A stretch of DNA of 64,000 bases from Bacteroidia bacterium. GTDB lineage: Bacteria; Bacteroidota; Bacteroidia; Cytophagales; Cyclobacteriaceae. The stretch covers positions 1 to 64,000 of the forward strand of contig JAUILA010000023.1 of NCBI GenBank assembly GCA_030432655.1. Direction: 5' to 3'. Positions 54,465-63,044 of this stretch are shown here, piece by piece. Position 1 is the first letter of the stretch. Every line of letters begins with the position of its first letter. The translations under genes were made by a program, and so were the position numbers. The notes under the pieces were generated by a model that searched no databases, was not told where the DNA came from, and saw only the letters and a program-made list of their open reading frames with translations.

Positions 54465-57407
54465 TTATTTAATTTTTTTACTCTCCTCCGGGCCGAGGTA
54501 ACTGGGCCTGAGTCCGCCTGCATCGATCACAAATTTCTGGAACACCACTCCTGGATCAACCATCCAGATTTTCAATGTATGTTTGCCCTCACCTATTTCC
54601 TTATGTTCTGATTCCCTGATCCTGATGTGATCAGTTACAGAATTATTCCACCATTCAGGGTATTCCCAGTCGGGAATGCTGTCTCCTTCGTGAATATTGA
54701 TGATTTTAGGGGTTTCATCGTCAATAGAAACCGCGAACTTCAATCCTTCTTCTTTTTTGTAATTAAGTGTAGGAGACAAGTAGGTGTGTACGGTAAGGTC
54801 GCCACCGTCAAACAAGGTAAATTCGTACTCAAGGTAAGGAGATTCCGGCGGCATCACCTGATCTGCATTCGCCGGTTCGATGGTCATTGACGACGCTGTC
54901 CTGCCCAGGTTTGGAACCTCCGTCCATGTCAAATTCTCCGCAACCGATTTATTAGAATAACCCGATGCCTCGATCGACACCACTCCATTGTTCTCTATAT
55001 AGCCTGCAGCATCCGGATATTCCATTCGCAACGGAACCTTAATGGTAAACTCCCTGCCGGCACCGGAAAGCACCAACTCACCCTCCTTCACTCCTTCCGG
55101 CACCTGGTCCCAGACGATGGAAACTTCTATTCTTTGTTCGTGTTCAATGGTTCCGCTTTCCTCTGCGACCTGAATCCAGTCAGCCTGCGGGTCCAGCGTG
55201 TAATTCAGTGCAGTCTCACCGGTATTGAATATCTCTACGTAATAATGCTGATCATTTAACGGATCAAATGGAGAAAAGCTGCCGCTGAACATTCCGCTCT
55301 GGTCCCAGGGAAACCTGCTATGTCCGTATTCCACCACGTATCCCAGTCCTGCCTCTTCCGGCGCCTGGATGTAGGTTATCTCGGGCATTCGGTTGACTGG
55401 CGGATTATTCCAGCTCATATAACCTATATGCGTCTGTGACATTATATGGTTCCATTTTCCATCTGCCAGCTCTTCATGATACTCCCTGGTCAGCTCTGCA
55501 TCTTTTTCAAAATACTCCTTTACCTTTTCGGCGTAATAATTGGCCGATGCCCTGCTTTGCAGGCTGTACAGCCTGTTCTTACCAGCCGCGATGTACATAT
55601 CATTGAGGTTGGCGCTGATCAGGATGGGAAAATGTACCAGTTGATAATAGGCATCCCGGCGGCTGTCTGCCAGGTTATCATAAACCGCCTGGCTCCGGTC
55701 CAGTAACTGGTGATATTCCTGTTCTATACGGTCGGCTTCCCGGTAATTACTAAAGCTGTAGGTATCAGGCTTTATCATTTCCGGGGTCCGCCGTGCACTG
55801 TATTTAGTATAAAGTGCGGTGATGTCCGCAATTTCCCCGGACTGCTCCGGTCCGAATTGCTCCAAAGCCCAGTCATCATAGTAAGCGGGAAGATCCGCCG
55901 CCTCCATTTCTGTATCCCAGGCAAAATCCAAAAAAAAGCTGATAGGAAACTCCATAGGCTTTATATCCCCGACATTCACAATCCACAGATCTTCCACCCC
56001 CCATTCGTATGCCAGGTTCATTTGTTCCCATACGCGTTCGATCTGGGTAACATTGATCCATCGGTAGGAAACCGGACCTCCCACGAAATCAAAATGGTAG
56101 TATATGCCGTACCCGCCTTCATGGTCCAGGTCTTCTTTTTTCGGGAGAATGCGCAGGTTTCCCCAGTTATCATCACAAAACAATACAAGAATATCATCAT
56201 CCACGCGCATTCCTTTATCATAATAGTCCTGAACTTCTTTGTAGATGGCCCAAACCTGTGGAGTCTCTTCCGCCGGTTCGCCGGTCACTTCTTCAATGAT
56301 CCCCCGCTGATCGGCGATAATTCTTTTCATAAGTCCGGTGGCAGTCTCTTCACTCATGGCCTCATCGCCGTCACCCCGCATACCTACGGTCACCACACTT
56401 TCATGATCGCCCATCCGCTCGATCCCCTCTTTCCAGAATTCACGCAGTTTCTCTTTATTGGTCTCATAGTTCCATGCGCCCCCGTTGTACCGGCTCCATT
56501 CTTCATGATAGCGCATCATTGGTTCGTGGTGTGTGGTAGAGATGACTATACCATACTCATCTGCGAGTTCGAGGTTCTTCGGGTCATCCGTGGCAAAGAC
56601 ACTCGGGCGCCACATCGCCGGCCACAGGTAGTTGCCCTTATTCCTGAGTATCAGCTCATAAACCTTTTCATAGAATTCATGATTGAAGTCACCAAATTTT
56701 TCCTGGGCCCAGTTGCGCAACGCCGGTGCTTCATCATTGATAAAAATCCCGCGATACCGGACATCCGGCTCGCCGAGCGTATGATTGCCGTCTTTCACAT
56801 AAATATTCTCCCGCTGCTTGACCGGAACGTCTGCCCACCAGTACCAGGGAGACACTCCCATCTGTTTGGACAAGGTAAACATCCCGTAAATAGTGCCCCG
56901 CTTATCGCTTCCCGCAATGACCAGGGCGTTATCAATCCCGTCCATTGGCTTCCTGACCCGGGTAATCATGAATTGTTCCCATTTGCCATCAAGTCCCGAC
57001 ACATCAATTTTTCCGGAGGCACTTAACTGATCAATCAGTGGACTTTTCCCCGCGGTCCCCACAATGATCACCTGATCGGAAACTGATTCCTCTCCTTTCA
57101 CAAGACTGGCTTCACTTCCGGACACAAGGCTCAGGTCCTTCCTGAATATTTCAGCTATTCTTACCACCCCGGCATGATCGGAATTGCTGACCAGGATGGC
57201 TGCGGGAGTCCCGTTTTCCACCAGGGCAAACTTTCCCTGCCTTTTTTCCGACGTCAGAATAGAATTCTCCGGAAATCCCGCTTCAGTCCTGACCGTTCTG
57301 ATGTCGTTCAAGGCATCCTGGGCATATGTTGAAAATGTCAGCATGCCTGAAATGACCAGTAAAGCTGTATATCTGAATAAATTGCTCCTCATATTGTTAA
57401 TTGGCAT
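54465..57407 (-). CDS. GH115 xylan alpha-1,2-glucuronidase
   Basis: The 980-residue protein from ATG at 57407 (alternatives 57434, which overlaps the upstream gene, and 57392) has a signal peptide (ALLVISGMLTFSTYAQ). The GH115 layout is an N-terminal domain with KFALVENGTPAAILV, then a long catalytic TIM-barrel region containing RYRGIFINDEAPALRNW, KGNYLWPAMWRPS and VTVGMRGDGDEAM, and a C-terminal beta-rich region. GH115 removes (4-O-methyl)glucuronic acid from internal xylose residues of glucuronoxylan. It is the last gene before the susC promoter and follows GH10 by 8 bases. Confidence 0.95.
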   Translation of the reverse strand: MPINNMRSNLFRYTALLVISGMLTFSTYAQDALNDIRTVRTEAGFPENSILTSEKRQGKFALVENGTPAAILVSNSDHAGVVRIAEIFRKDLSLVSGSEASLVKGEESVSDQVIIVGTAGKSPLIDQLSASGKIDVSGLDGKWEQFMITRVRKPMDGIDNALVIAGSDKRGTIYGMFTLSKQMGVSPWYWWADVPVKQRENIYVKDGNHTLGEPDVRYRGIFINDEAPALRNWAQEKFGDFNHEFYEKVYELILRNKGNYLWPAMWRPSVFATDDPKNLELADEYGIVISTTHHEPMMRYHEEWSRYNGGAWNYETNKEKLREFWKEGIERMGDHESVVTVGMRGDGDEAMSEETATGLMKRIIADQRGIIEEVTGEPAEETPQVWAIYKEVQDYYDKGMRVDDDILVLFCDDNWGNLRILPKKEDLDHEGGYGIYYHFDFVGGPVSYRWINVTQIERVWEQMNLAYEWGVEDLWIVNVGDIKPMEFPISFFLDFAWDTEMEAADLPAYYDDWALEQFGPEQSGEIADITALYTKYSARRTPEMIKPDTYSFSNYREADRIEQEYHQLLDRSQAVYDNLADSRRDAYYQLVHFPILISANLNDMYIAAGKNRLYSLQSRASANYYAEKVKEYFEKDAELTREYHEELADGKWNHIMSQTHIGYMSWNNPPVNRMPEITYIQAPEEAGLGYVVEYGHSRFPWDQSGMFSGSFSPFDPLNDQHYYVEIFNTGETALNYTLDPQADWIQVAEESGTIEHEQRIEVSIVWDQVPEGVKEGELVLSGAGREFTIKVPLRMEYPDAAGYIENNGVVSIEASGYSNKSVAENLTWTEVPNLGRTASSMTIEPANADQVMPPESPYLEYEFTLFDGGDLTVHTYLSPTLNYKKEEGLKFAVSIDDETPKIINIHEGDSIPDWEYPEWWNNSVTDHIRIRESEHKEIGEGKHTLKIWMVDPGVVFQKFVIDAGGLRPSYLGPEESKKIK

Positions 57408-57414
57408 AGTTGCT

Positions 57415-58578
57415 CTATTTTTCAGTGGTTTCAATTACGGCATGGTAGGCAGGCTTGGGTTGCAGTTGCCGGTCAAACAACAGCGGGTAGTCTGTGCGTC
57501 CGCGAATGGGAAATCCATTTTTCCAGGACACCCCGTCATGAAGCCCCCAGAATGTCACCCGGCTGATCTTGTCCCTGTGTTTATTAAATAACTCAAATAT
57601 TTCCCGGTACCGCTGAGCCAGCTGCTCCTGAACCGAATCCGGCAGTCCGTCTGTGTATGGGTTCATCCGTTCATTATTACCAAAACTGGTACTTACATCC
57701 GCGGTAGGCATTCGCCACGGACTCGGAAGTACCGATACATCCAGTTCGGTAAACATCACCTTTACCCCCGTCGCGGCATATTTTTCAATAGCTTCTTCAA
57801 TCTCGCTGATTGGCGGATAGTTCAGTTCCCAATGGGCCTGGACCCCTACACCATCAATTTTTATCCCCTGGCTTTGCAGCTTCCGAACGATCCGGATCGC
57901 TCCGTCCCGTTTCTCTGCATTCACGAGGTTATAATCATTGTAGTACAGTTCGGCTTCCGGATCTGCCTTCGCTGCGGTCTGAAAAGCAAATGGAATGTAT
58001 TCAGCGCCCATCACTTTTAAAAAGCCCGATTCGCGCAGGGTTCCGTCTTCATTCAGGGCTTCATTGACCACGTCCCAACCATCGATCTGTCCCTTGTACC
58101 TGCCCACGATGGTTTCGATATGATCCTTCATATAGGTTCTGAGGGTTTCCCGGTCCACCATCAGCGTATCCTTTGCCGGGTCCCCTACCGGTTCAGGCTT
58201 AAGGACCCAGGGCGCAAGCTGACTGTGCCAGACCAGGGTATGACCCACCACAAAAAGGTCCATTTCCTTCTTAAGCTCCACGAGCCGGTCAGCCACTTCA
58301 AAGTTGTACTGATCACGCCGCGGATGAATATTCATCCACTTCATATCGTTTTCCGAGGTAAGGCTGTTGAAATGCTTTTTAATCAGGTCCAGTTCGCTGC
58401 CGTCGCGGAGAAAGCGGGACGGAACCGCAGCACCGATACGATAGTACCCGTCAAAATAATCCTTAAGCCCCTCTTGTTCTTTGCGGGCGTCGTCATCAAC
58501 GGGGAGAAACAGGGCGGCGCTAAGCAACACAAGGGCAGTCAGCGGGAGAATGATATAAATAGTCTTTTTGAAATCCAT
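57415..58578 (-). CDS. GH10 endo-1,4-beta-xylanase, single-domain
   Basis: The 387-residue enzyme has an N-terminal hydrophobic signal or anchor (IYIILPLTALVLLSAALF) and one GH10 barrel. Conserved motifs are SENDMKWMNI at 75-84, VGHTLVWHSQ at 111-120, acid/base Glu173 in DVVNEAL and nucleophile Glu278 in MFTELDVS. No lipobox cysteine follows the hydrophobic stretch, so it is periplasmic or membrane-anchored. It probably cuts imported xylo-oligosaccharides, complementing the T9SS-secreted GH10. The gene lies 3 bases after the haloperoxidase fusion gene and 8 before GH115. Confidence 0.96.
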   Translation of the reverse strand: MDFKKTIYIILPLTALVLLSAALFLPVDDDARKEQEGLKDYFDGYYRIGAAVPSRFLRDGSELDLIKKHFNSLTSENDMKWMNIHPRRDQYNFEVADRLVELKKEMDLFVVGHTLVWHSQLAPWVLKPEPVGDPAKDTLMVDRETLRTYMKDHIETIVGRYKGQIDGWDVVNEALNEDGTLRESGFLKVMGAEYIPFAFQTAAKADPEAELYYNDYNLVNAEKRDGAIRIVRKLQSQGIKIDGVGVQAHWELNYPPISEIEEAIEKYAATGVKVMFTELDVSVLPSPWRMPTADVSTSFGNNERMNPYTDGLPDSVQEQLAQRYREIFELFNKHRDKISRVTFWGLHDGVSWKNGFPIRGRTDYPLLFDRQLQPKPAYHAVIETTEK

Positions 58579-58581
58579 CGT

Positions 58582-61500
58582 TTATTTCCTGATTAGTTTC
58601 TGAGTAAATTCTGACGTTTTCCCCGTCAGTTTCATAATGTACATTCCCTGTCCCAGCCGGCTGAGGTCAAGGGTGGCCATACCATTTACTGGTCTTACTT
58701 CCTCTTCAAAAAGAGCAACGCCGCGCACATCAAAGATTGATACGTGAATAAGTTTATCTTTTCCGGGAATCCTGAAGTTTAACTGATCCTGGTCAAGCGG
58801 ATTAGGGTACATAACCAGTTCATCGGAAAAATAATCCGGCACTGAGGTAACTACTTCCTCGGTGAAAAATGAACGTGCATATTCAAAGGCCTCAATCCCG
58901 ATATCCTTCCCGATTTTCCTTCCCGGAATGTCATCGATCGGCGGATGTATCCCTCCCCATATCCTGGACAGGCTGCACTGGTCTGCAGCATCTGTATATT
59001 TGGCCCATTGCAGGACCACATCGGTACTCGGACCTTTTTCAAAAACCAGGAAATCATCTTTCGGGGCTACGAATTCACTCATTCCGCCCGGAAAATATTC
59101 GTCACCGGTGAGCCTGGTCAGAATTTCCGCAGCAGCCCTGGAATAGGTCGAATGACCCGACACGTATCCGGCAAAGGGCGGTGTGACAAAAGAAGGCCGC
59201 TGATACGGAATCCAGTCATCTCCAAGTATCCAGCCGATACCGGCTTCATCAACCCCGGGGTCGGTAATCTCATTATGTCCCCGCCAGGCTTTTACTTTTA
59301 TTTTACCCACATGCTCATTGTCAGCTCCTGCCAGCGGGTCGCCGGGTGATATCATTTCAATATATCCGGGGATCAGCTCTATCCCCGCTGGATGGTAATT
59401 GGGCTGTTCCGGATCCGAACTTTGCCCCATACTGCACATATACCTGATCGCAGAAACGGGCCGTATGTAATCGTAGTACCCTTTGATCCCCCAGGAGGAA
59501 ATCGCCACATCGTGCATGGCCCCTCCAAGTATAAAATAGGATTTAATATCCCACTCCAGGTCCTGAACGATCCGGCCTTCTCCCTGGAAACGTTTTTCCA
59601 GATCCGGGTGATCATTGATATAATTCAGAATGGTAAACCAATGTCCGGGAGGTGTTTCAGAATCCGGGCCATCCGCCCAGAACTCGGCCAGAACGCGCGT
59701 ATAATCTCCACGGGGAACCAACTGGGTCTCATAAGGTGCACCGGTTACCGGATTTATCTCATACCCCTGACCGGGGTCACCACCTTCTGTCAGCCTGTAA
59801 AACTGATCATATTCATCCAGGGTCCCGGGCAACGTTTCAATATTTCCCTGTGAGGCCGGTGATATATCCCACATTACACCGTCATAAGGATCCAGGTGGG
59901 ACGACCAGACCGACACCAGTTCAAATCCCCATTTATAGTATTCGGAATTCCCTCCCCCGGTAGACGGATCCAGGTATGCCGGCGGACCCGGATCGTGATA
60001 TACGCGGTATTCATGCCCGTCCCGCTCATGGATTGTCAGATCGCTTTCATTCAGTGAAAACGGTACCAGGTCACCCCATTCCGGACTAAGGAAAGAGGGC
60101 GATCCCCCGGGGATGACATTTCCGCTTTGATCTATAAAGGTTTCGAACGTGAGGGGCTGCCAGCGGTTGGGGTCCATGATATCCCCGGCTCCAGAACCCA
60201 GCGGGTACATCGGCGGATTTACCGGCTTATAATACCGGTTTTCGTAATTACCACCCTCGTTGGACCCATCCTGTAAGCCATAGGCAATGATCTTTTCGGC
60301 GATGTAATTCCCGAGAGCTGCGGGAGAACCATCCGTATAATCGACCGAGGTATTGGTCGCATCGTAGCCCAGGTAATTGAACAGGATATCAATCTGATCA
60401 AGAATATCAGGTGCGCCGGGAGAATTTCTGAAGCGGTACTTCATCAGCCGGTAGGCGGCATAACTGATTGCCTCTTCCTGTGAACGTTTCGGGTTTATGG
60501 AAGAAGGAATTCCTTCAAATGGAATAAATAAATTGCCGCGGGTATTCCCCAGAAAATACGGACGGGCCTCTTCGTCAAAGGCTGCCCAGGCATCGTACAT
60601 GGCCGCTGATATATGAAACAGGTTCCTGGCGTGTACAGTCGGACGGGCGTAATCATTCCGTATACATTCAAGCAACATTTCATTCCAGATCCGTGCATGC
60701 GACTGTGTTCCTCCGATTGCCGGTATGTCCGGCACCTGATAATCAATGTAATTCTTAATAATGGAGAATGGACGTTCCATCCGGTCAGTATATCCGGCTT
60801 CCGTGCGAATCTCCAGGAAAAAGTTATTTCCGTTAAGCGTGTCAGGCACCACCCAACTATACAATCCGTCGTTACTTACCGATTCGGCTACCTGACCCAG
60901 CTCTGTTTCCCCGTTGAACAACACCAGTGAAACATTACCGGTGGCATTTGCTGCTCCCCAGGTAATATCAACCTGCTTATTATTCTCCAGCAGAGCCCCA
61001 CCATCAGGTGTCTCAATCCAAACATGAGCATCCGCTGCTCCAGTAATGGAGAATAATTCAGAACAACCGGAATCATCTGCGCTGGTGGTACTGATAACCT
61101 GCAACTGATAATGCCCGTTTGGCAGATCAATTGCGGGAGTCCAGGTAAACTGGCCGTCATTTACTTCAGATTCTGCGATCAGCCACTCCTGACTGTTCGA
61201 ATCTTTCAGAATAATCCGAACGTCTTCGCTGAAAGAAGCTTTCCAGCGGATAGTATACGGACTGTCTTTTTTCAAAACCGAATTTTCTGCATCCAGTGTC
61301 ACAAGGACAGCAGGTTCCTTAACACGCAGTCGCTGATTGGCCTGTTGTGCTTTCATCACCTGGCGGATCCCGGAAGGCCAGGTAATTTCCAGGTCGAATG
61401 TCTCATGACCGGCCAGTCCGAAATAAGCAGCAATATCATCGCCGCCTCCCAGGCTGGAACCACTGTGTACTTCATGAAATTGTGCCACGTTATCAGGTGT

Positions 61501-62937
61501 GATCAGCCGCACTTTGGCACCGATACCATTCCGGTTGCTCAGGGGTGCCCCGGCTCCCTGCAATTCCAGTGCAAACCAGTGATTACCATTGTTATTTTCA
61601 TTACGATACAGGGAGGAGACATCATTAAAATTCACGGTGAACAAGTCCGGATCTCCATCCATATCGTAATCTGCCATCACCATGGTCCTGGTACTTGCTC
61701 CATTGGCGATTCCTGATTCATCCCGGCTGACCTGCCGGAAGCCCGGGATTCCGCCGGTTTCCGTATTTTCATTATGAAAAAGAAAATTCGGCTGGTACAC
61801 GTCACGCAGCGACCCCCCGGCAACTGCCAGGTCCTGCCACGTATCCAGGTCATAATCCAGGAAATTTGTTCCCCAGGTAAACAGCAGCCCGTTTTCCGGC
61901 TTGAAATTAATTTTATCCAGTCCGGCTGGTCCTGATACATTAAGGAGGTTTTGCCCGTTATTTTGCAGGAGTACGGAATTCTCCCCGTATACATGGACAT
62001 TGGTCATATGATAATCCAGCCAGCCATCGTGATTTGGATCGCCCCGGGGAATCCCCATGACATCCGAACATTCGGGCGTGGTGATTCCCCTGGTAAACGG
62101 ACCGATCTCCGCAATGGACTCTGTAAATGTGAGGTCTCCATTATTGATCCACAATTTATTACCTTCCGGGCCGAGCGGACAATCATTCGTCGCGAAGATA
62201 TCTGCCCACCCGTCGTTATTGACATCGGTAATGATCCCGATAAAGCCAAAACCATTGAGGTCATCCGTCCCGTCTTGATCAACATCTCCTGCCAGCAGGG
62301 AAGATCTGTTTTCAAAGGTTACAGGTGAACCACCATTGCTGATAAACAAAAAGTCAGACGGGGCGATTGTGGAATCCACGTGATCATAATTGGAAACATA
62401 CAGGTCGAGCCACCCGTCATTATTGAGGTCACCCCAGGCGGCCGACGAACCAAACTGAGGCATTAGCGGGGACAGACCGGGAAAGGCACGTGAAGTGACA
62501 TCGGTAAAATTTCCCGAACCGTCATTCTCCAGTAAAAGATCGTCTGAATAATTGGTAAGGAACAAGTCCATGTCCCCGTCATTGTCATAGTCTGCCGCAG
62601 CAGCCCCGCAACCGTCCCGTCCGGCATCGGCTATTACCGGGGTAGTGATATCCGTGAAATCAGGTGTACCATTCCCAATACGGTTATTCCGGAATAAATG
62701 ATTGGCGCCCCGATTGGAAACAAATAAATCCAGGTCTCCGTCGCCATCGCAGTCAAACCAGACCGCTCCGGTTCCGTAACTCGGATCCTGCATATCGTGA
62801 TGGTGGGCGACCTGCACGCCTTCCTGCGCCGCAACTTCGGTAAATTTTGTCTGACTACATACTGTACCTGTGGCTGTCGCGATAATCAAACCAACAGCCC
62901 CAATCTTTCTAAACAGTATTAATATACCCGCAGGCAT
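58582..62937 (-). CDS. CRTAC/ASPIC repeat protein fused to a vanadium-dependent haloperoxidase, T9SS-secreted
   Basis: The 1451-residue protein has a signal peptide (VGLIIATATGTVCSQ). It carries FG-GAP/VCBS-type calcium-loop repeats (DCDGDGDLDLFVSN-type) to about 490 and an ASPIC/UnbV domain (NGIGAKVRL...). Two Kre9/KNH-like beta domains cover about 550-730, a vanadium haloperoxidase/PAP2 domain about 750-1365, and a T9SS domain (MYPNPLDQDQLNF...) closes it. All vanadate-site motifs are present: K1152-x6-R1159-P1160, S1260-G-H1262, and SR1325-x5-H1331 with Asp1335. These bind vanadate or phosphate, so the enzyme may be a haloperoxidase or an acid phosphatase. It is in the xylan operon, 3 bases from GH10. 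Its role there is unknown. Confidence 0.92.
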   Translation of the reverse strand: MPAGILILFRKIGAVGLIIATATGTVCSQTKFTEVAAQEGVQVAHHHDMQDPSYGTGAVWFDCDGDGDLDLFVSNRGANHLFRNNRIGNGTPDFTDITTPVIADAGRDGCGAAAADYDNDGDMDLFLTNYSDDLLLENDGSGNFTDVTSRAFPGLSPLMPQFGSSAAWGDLNNDGWLDLYVSNYDHVDSTIAPSDFLFISNGGSPVTFENRSSLLAGDVDQDGTDDLNGFGFIGIITDVNNDGWADIFATNDCPLGPEGNKLWINNGDLTFTESIAEIGPFTRGITTPECSDVMGIPRGDPNHDGWLDYHMTNVHVYGENSVLLQNNGQNLLNVSGPAGLDKINFKPENGLLFTWGTNFLDYDLDTWQDLAVAGGSLRDVYQPNFLFHNENTETGGIPGFRQVSRDESGIANGASTRTMVMADYDMDGDPDLFTVNFNDVSSLYRNENNNGNHWFALELQGAGAPLSNRNGIGAKVRLITPDNVAQFHEVHSGSSLGGGDDIAAYFGLAGHETFDLEITWPSGIRQVMKAQQANQRLRVKEPAVLVTLDAENSVLKKDSPYTIRWKASFSEDVRIILKDSNSQEWLIAESEVNDGQFTWTPAIDLPNGHYQLQVISTTSADDSGCSELFSITGAADAHVWIETPDGGALLENNKQVDITWGAANATGNVSLVLFNGETELGQVAESVSNDGLYSWVVPDTLNGNNFFLEIRTEAGYTDRMERPFSIIKNYIDYQVPDIPAIGGTQSHARIWNEMLLECIRNDYARPTVHARNLFHISAAMYDAWAAFDEEARPYFLGNTRGNLFIPFEGIPSSINPKRSQEEAISYAAYRLMKYRFRNSPGAPDILDQIDILFNYLGYDATNTSVDYTDGSPAALGNYIAEKIIAYGLQDGSNEGGNYENRYYKPVNPPMYPLGSGAGDIMDPNRWQPLTFETFIDQSGNVIPGGSPSFLSPEWGDLVPFSLNESDLTIHERDGHEYRVYHDPGPPAYLDPSTGGGNSEYYKWGFELVSVWSSHLDPYDGVMWDISPASQGNIETLPGTLDEYDQFYRLTEGGDPGQGYEINPVTGAPYETQLVPRGDYTRVLAEFWADGPDSETPPGHWFTILNYINDHPDLEKRFQGEGRIVQDLEWDIKSYFILGGAMHDVAISSWGIKGYYDYIRPVSAIRYMCSMGQSSDPEQPNYHPAGIELIPGYIEMISPGDPLAGADNEHVGKIKVKAWRGHNEITDPGVDEAGIGWILGDDWIPYQRPSFVTPPFAGYVSGHSTYSRAAAEILTRLTGDEYFPGGMSEFVAPKDDFLVFEKGPSTDVVLQWAKYTDAADQCSLSRIWGGIHPPIDDIPGRKIGKDIGIEAFEYARSFFTEEVVTSVPDYFSDELVMYPNPLDQDQLNFRIPGKDKLIHVSIFDVRGVALFEEEVRPVNGMATLDLSRLGQGMYIMKLTGKTSEFTQKLIRK

Positions 62938-62953
62938 CCAGGTGTTCCGGTAT

Positions 62954-62967
62954 AATTCTTAAGAATT
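62954..62967. repeat. 14-bp perfect palindrome upstream of the haloperoxidase fusion
   Basis: AATTCTTAAGAATT is self-complementary and ends 17 bases before the start codon at 62937. It could be an operator or the base of an RNA stem. The rest of the 107-base spacer holds the hairpin at 62985. Confidence 0.35.
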
Positions 62968-62984
62968 TAAAATGCGTATTAACA

Positions 62985-63015
62985 AGAAATTCGCCGGGCA
63001 ACCCAACGAATTTCT
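62985..63015 (-). terminator. Intercistronic hairpin after the IPT/TIG protein
   Basis: AGAAATTCG (62985-62993) and CGAATTTCT (63007-63015) pair perfectly, and within the loop GGG and CCC can add three pairs. On the minus strand it follows the upstream gene's stop by about 30 bases and is followed by TGTTAATA rather than a clean T-run, so it may be an attenuator or RNA-stabilising hairpin. Confidence 0.5.
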
Positions 63016-63044
63016 CTCACTTTAGTTATCGCTGTGTTGCAGCT

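Noticed and set aside
55710-57026. Long plus-strand open frame of 438 codons opposite GH115.
   Set aside because: It is antisense to the GH115 gene, whose family features are clear in the other strand; the frame is a codon-bias shadow.
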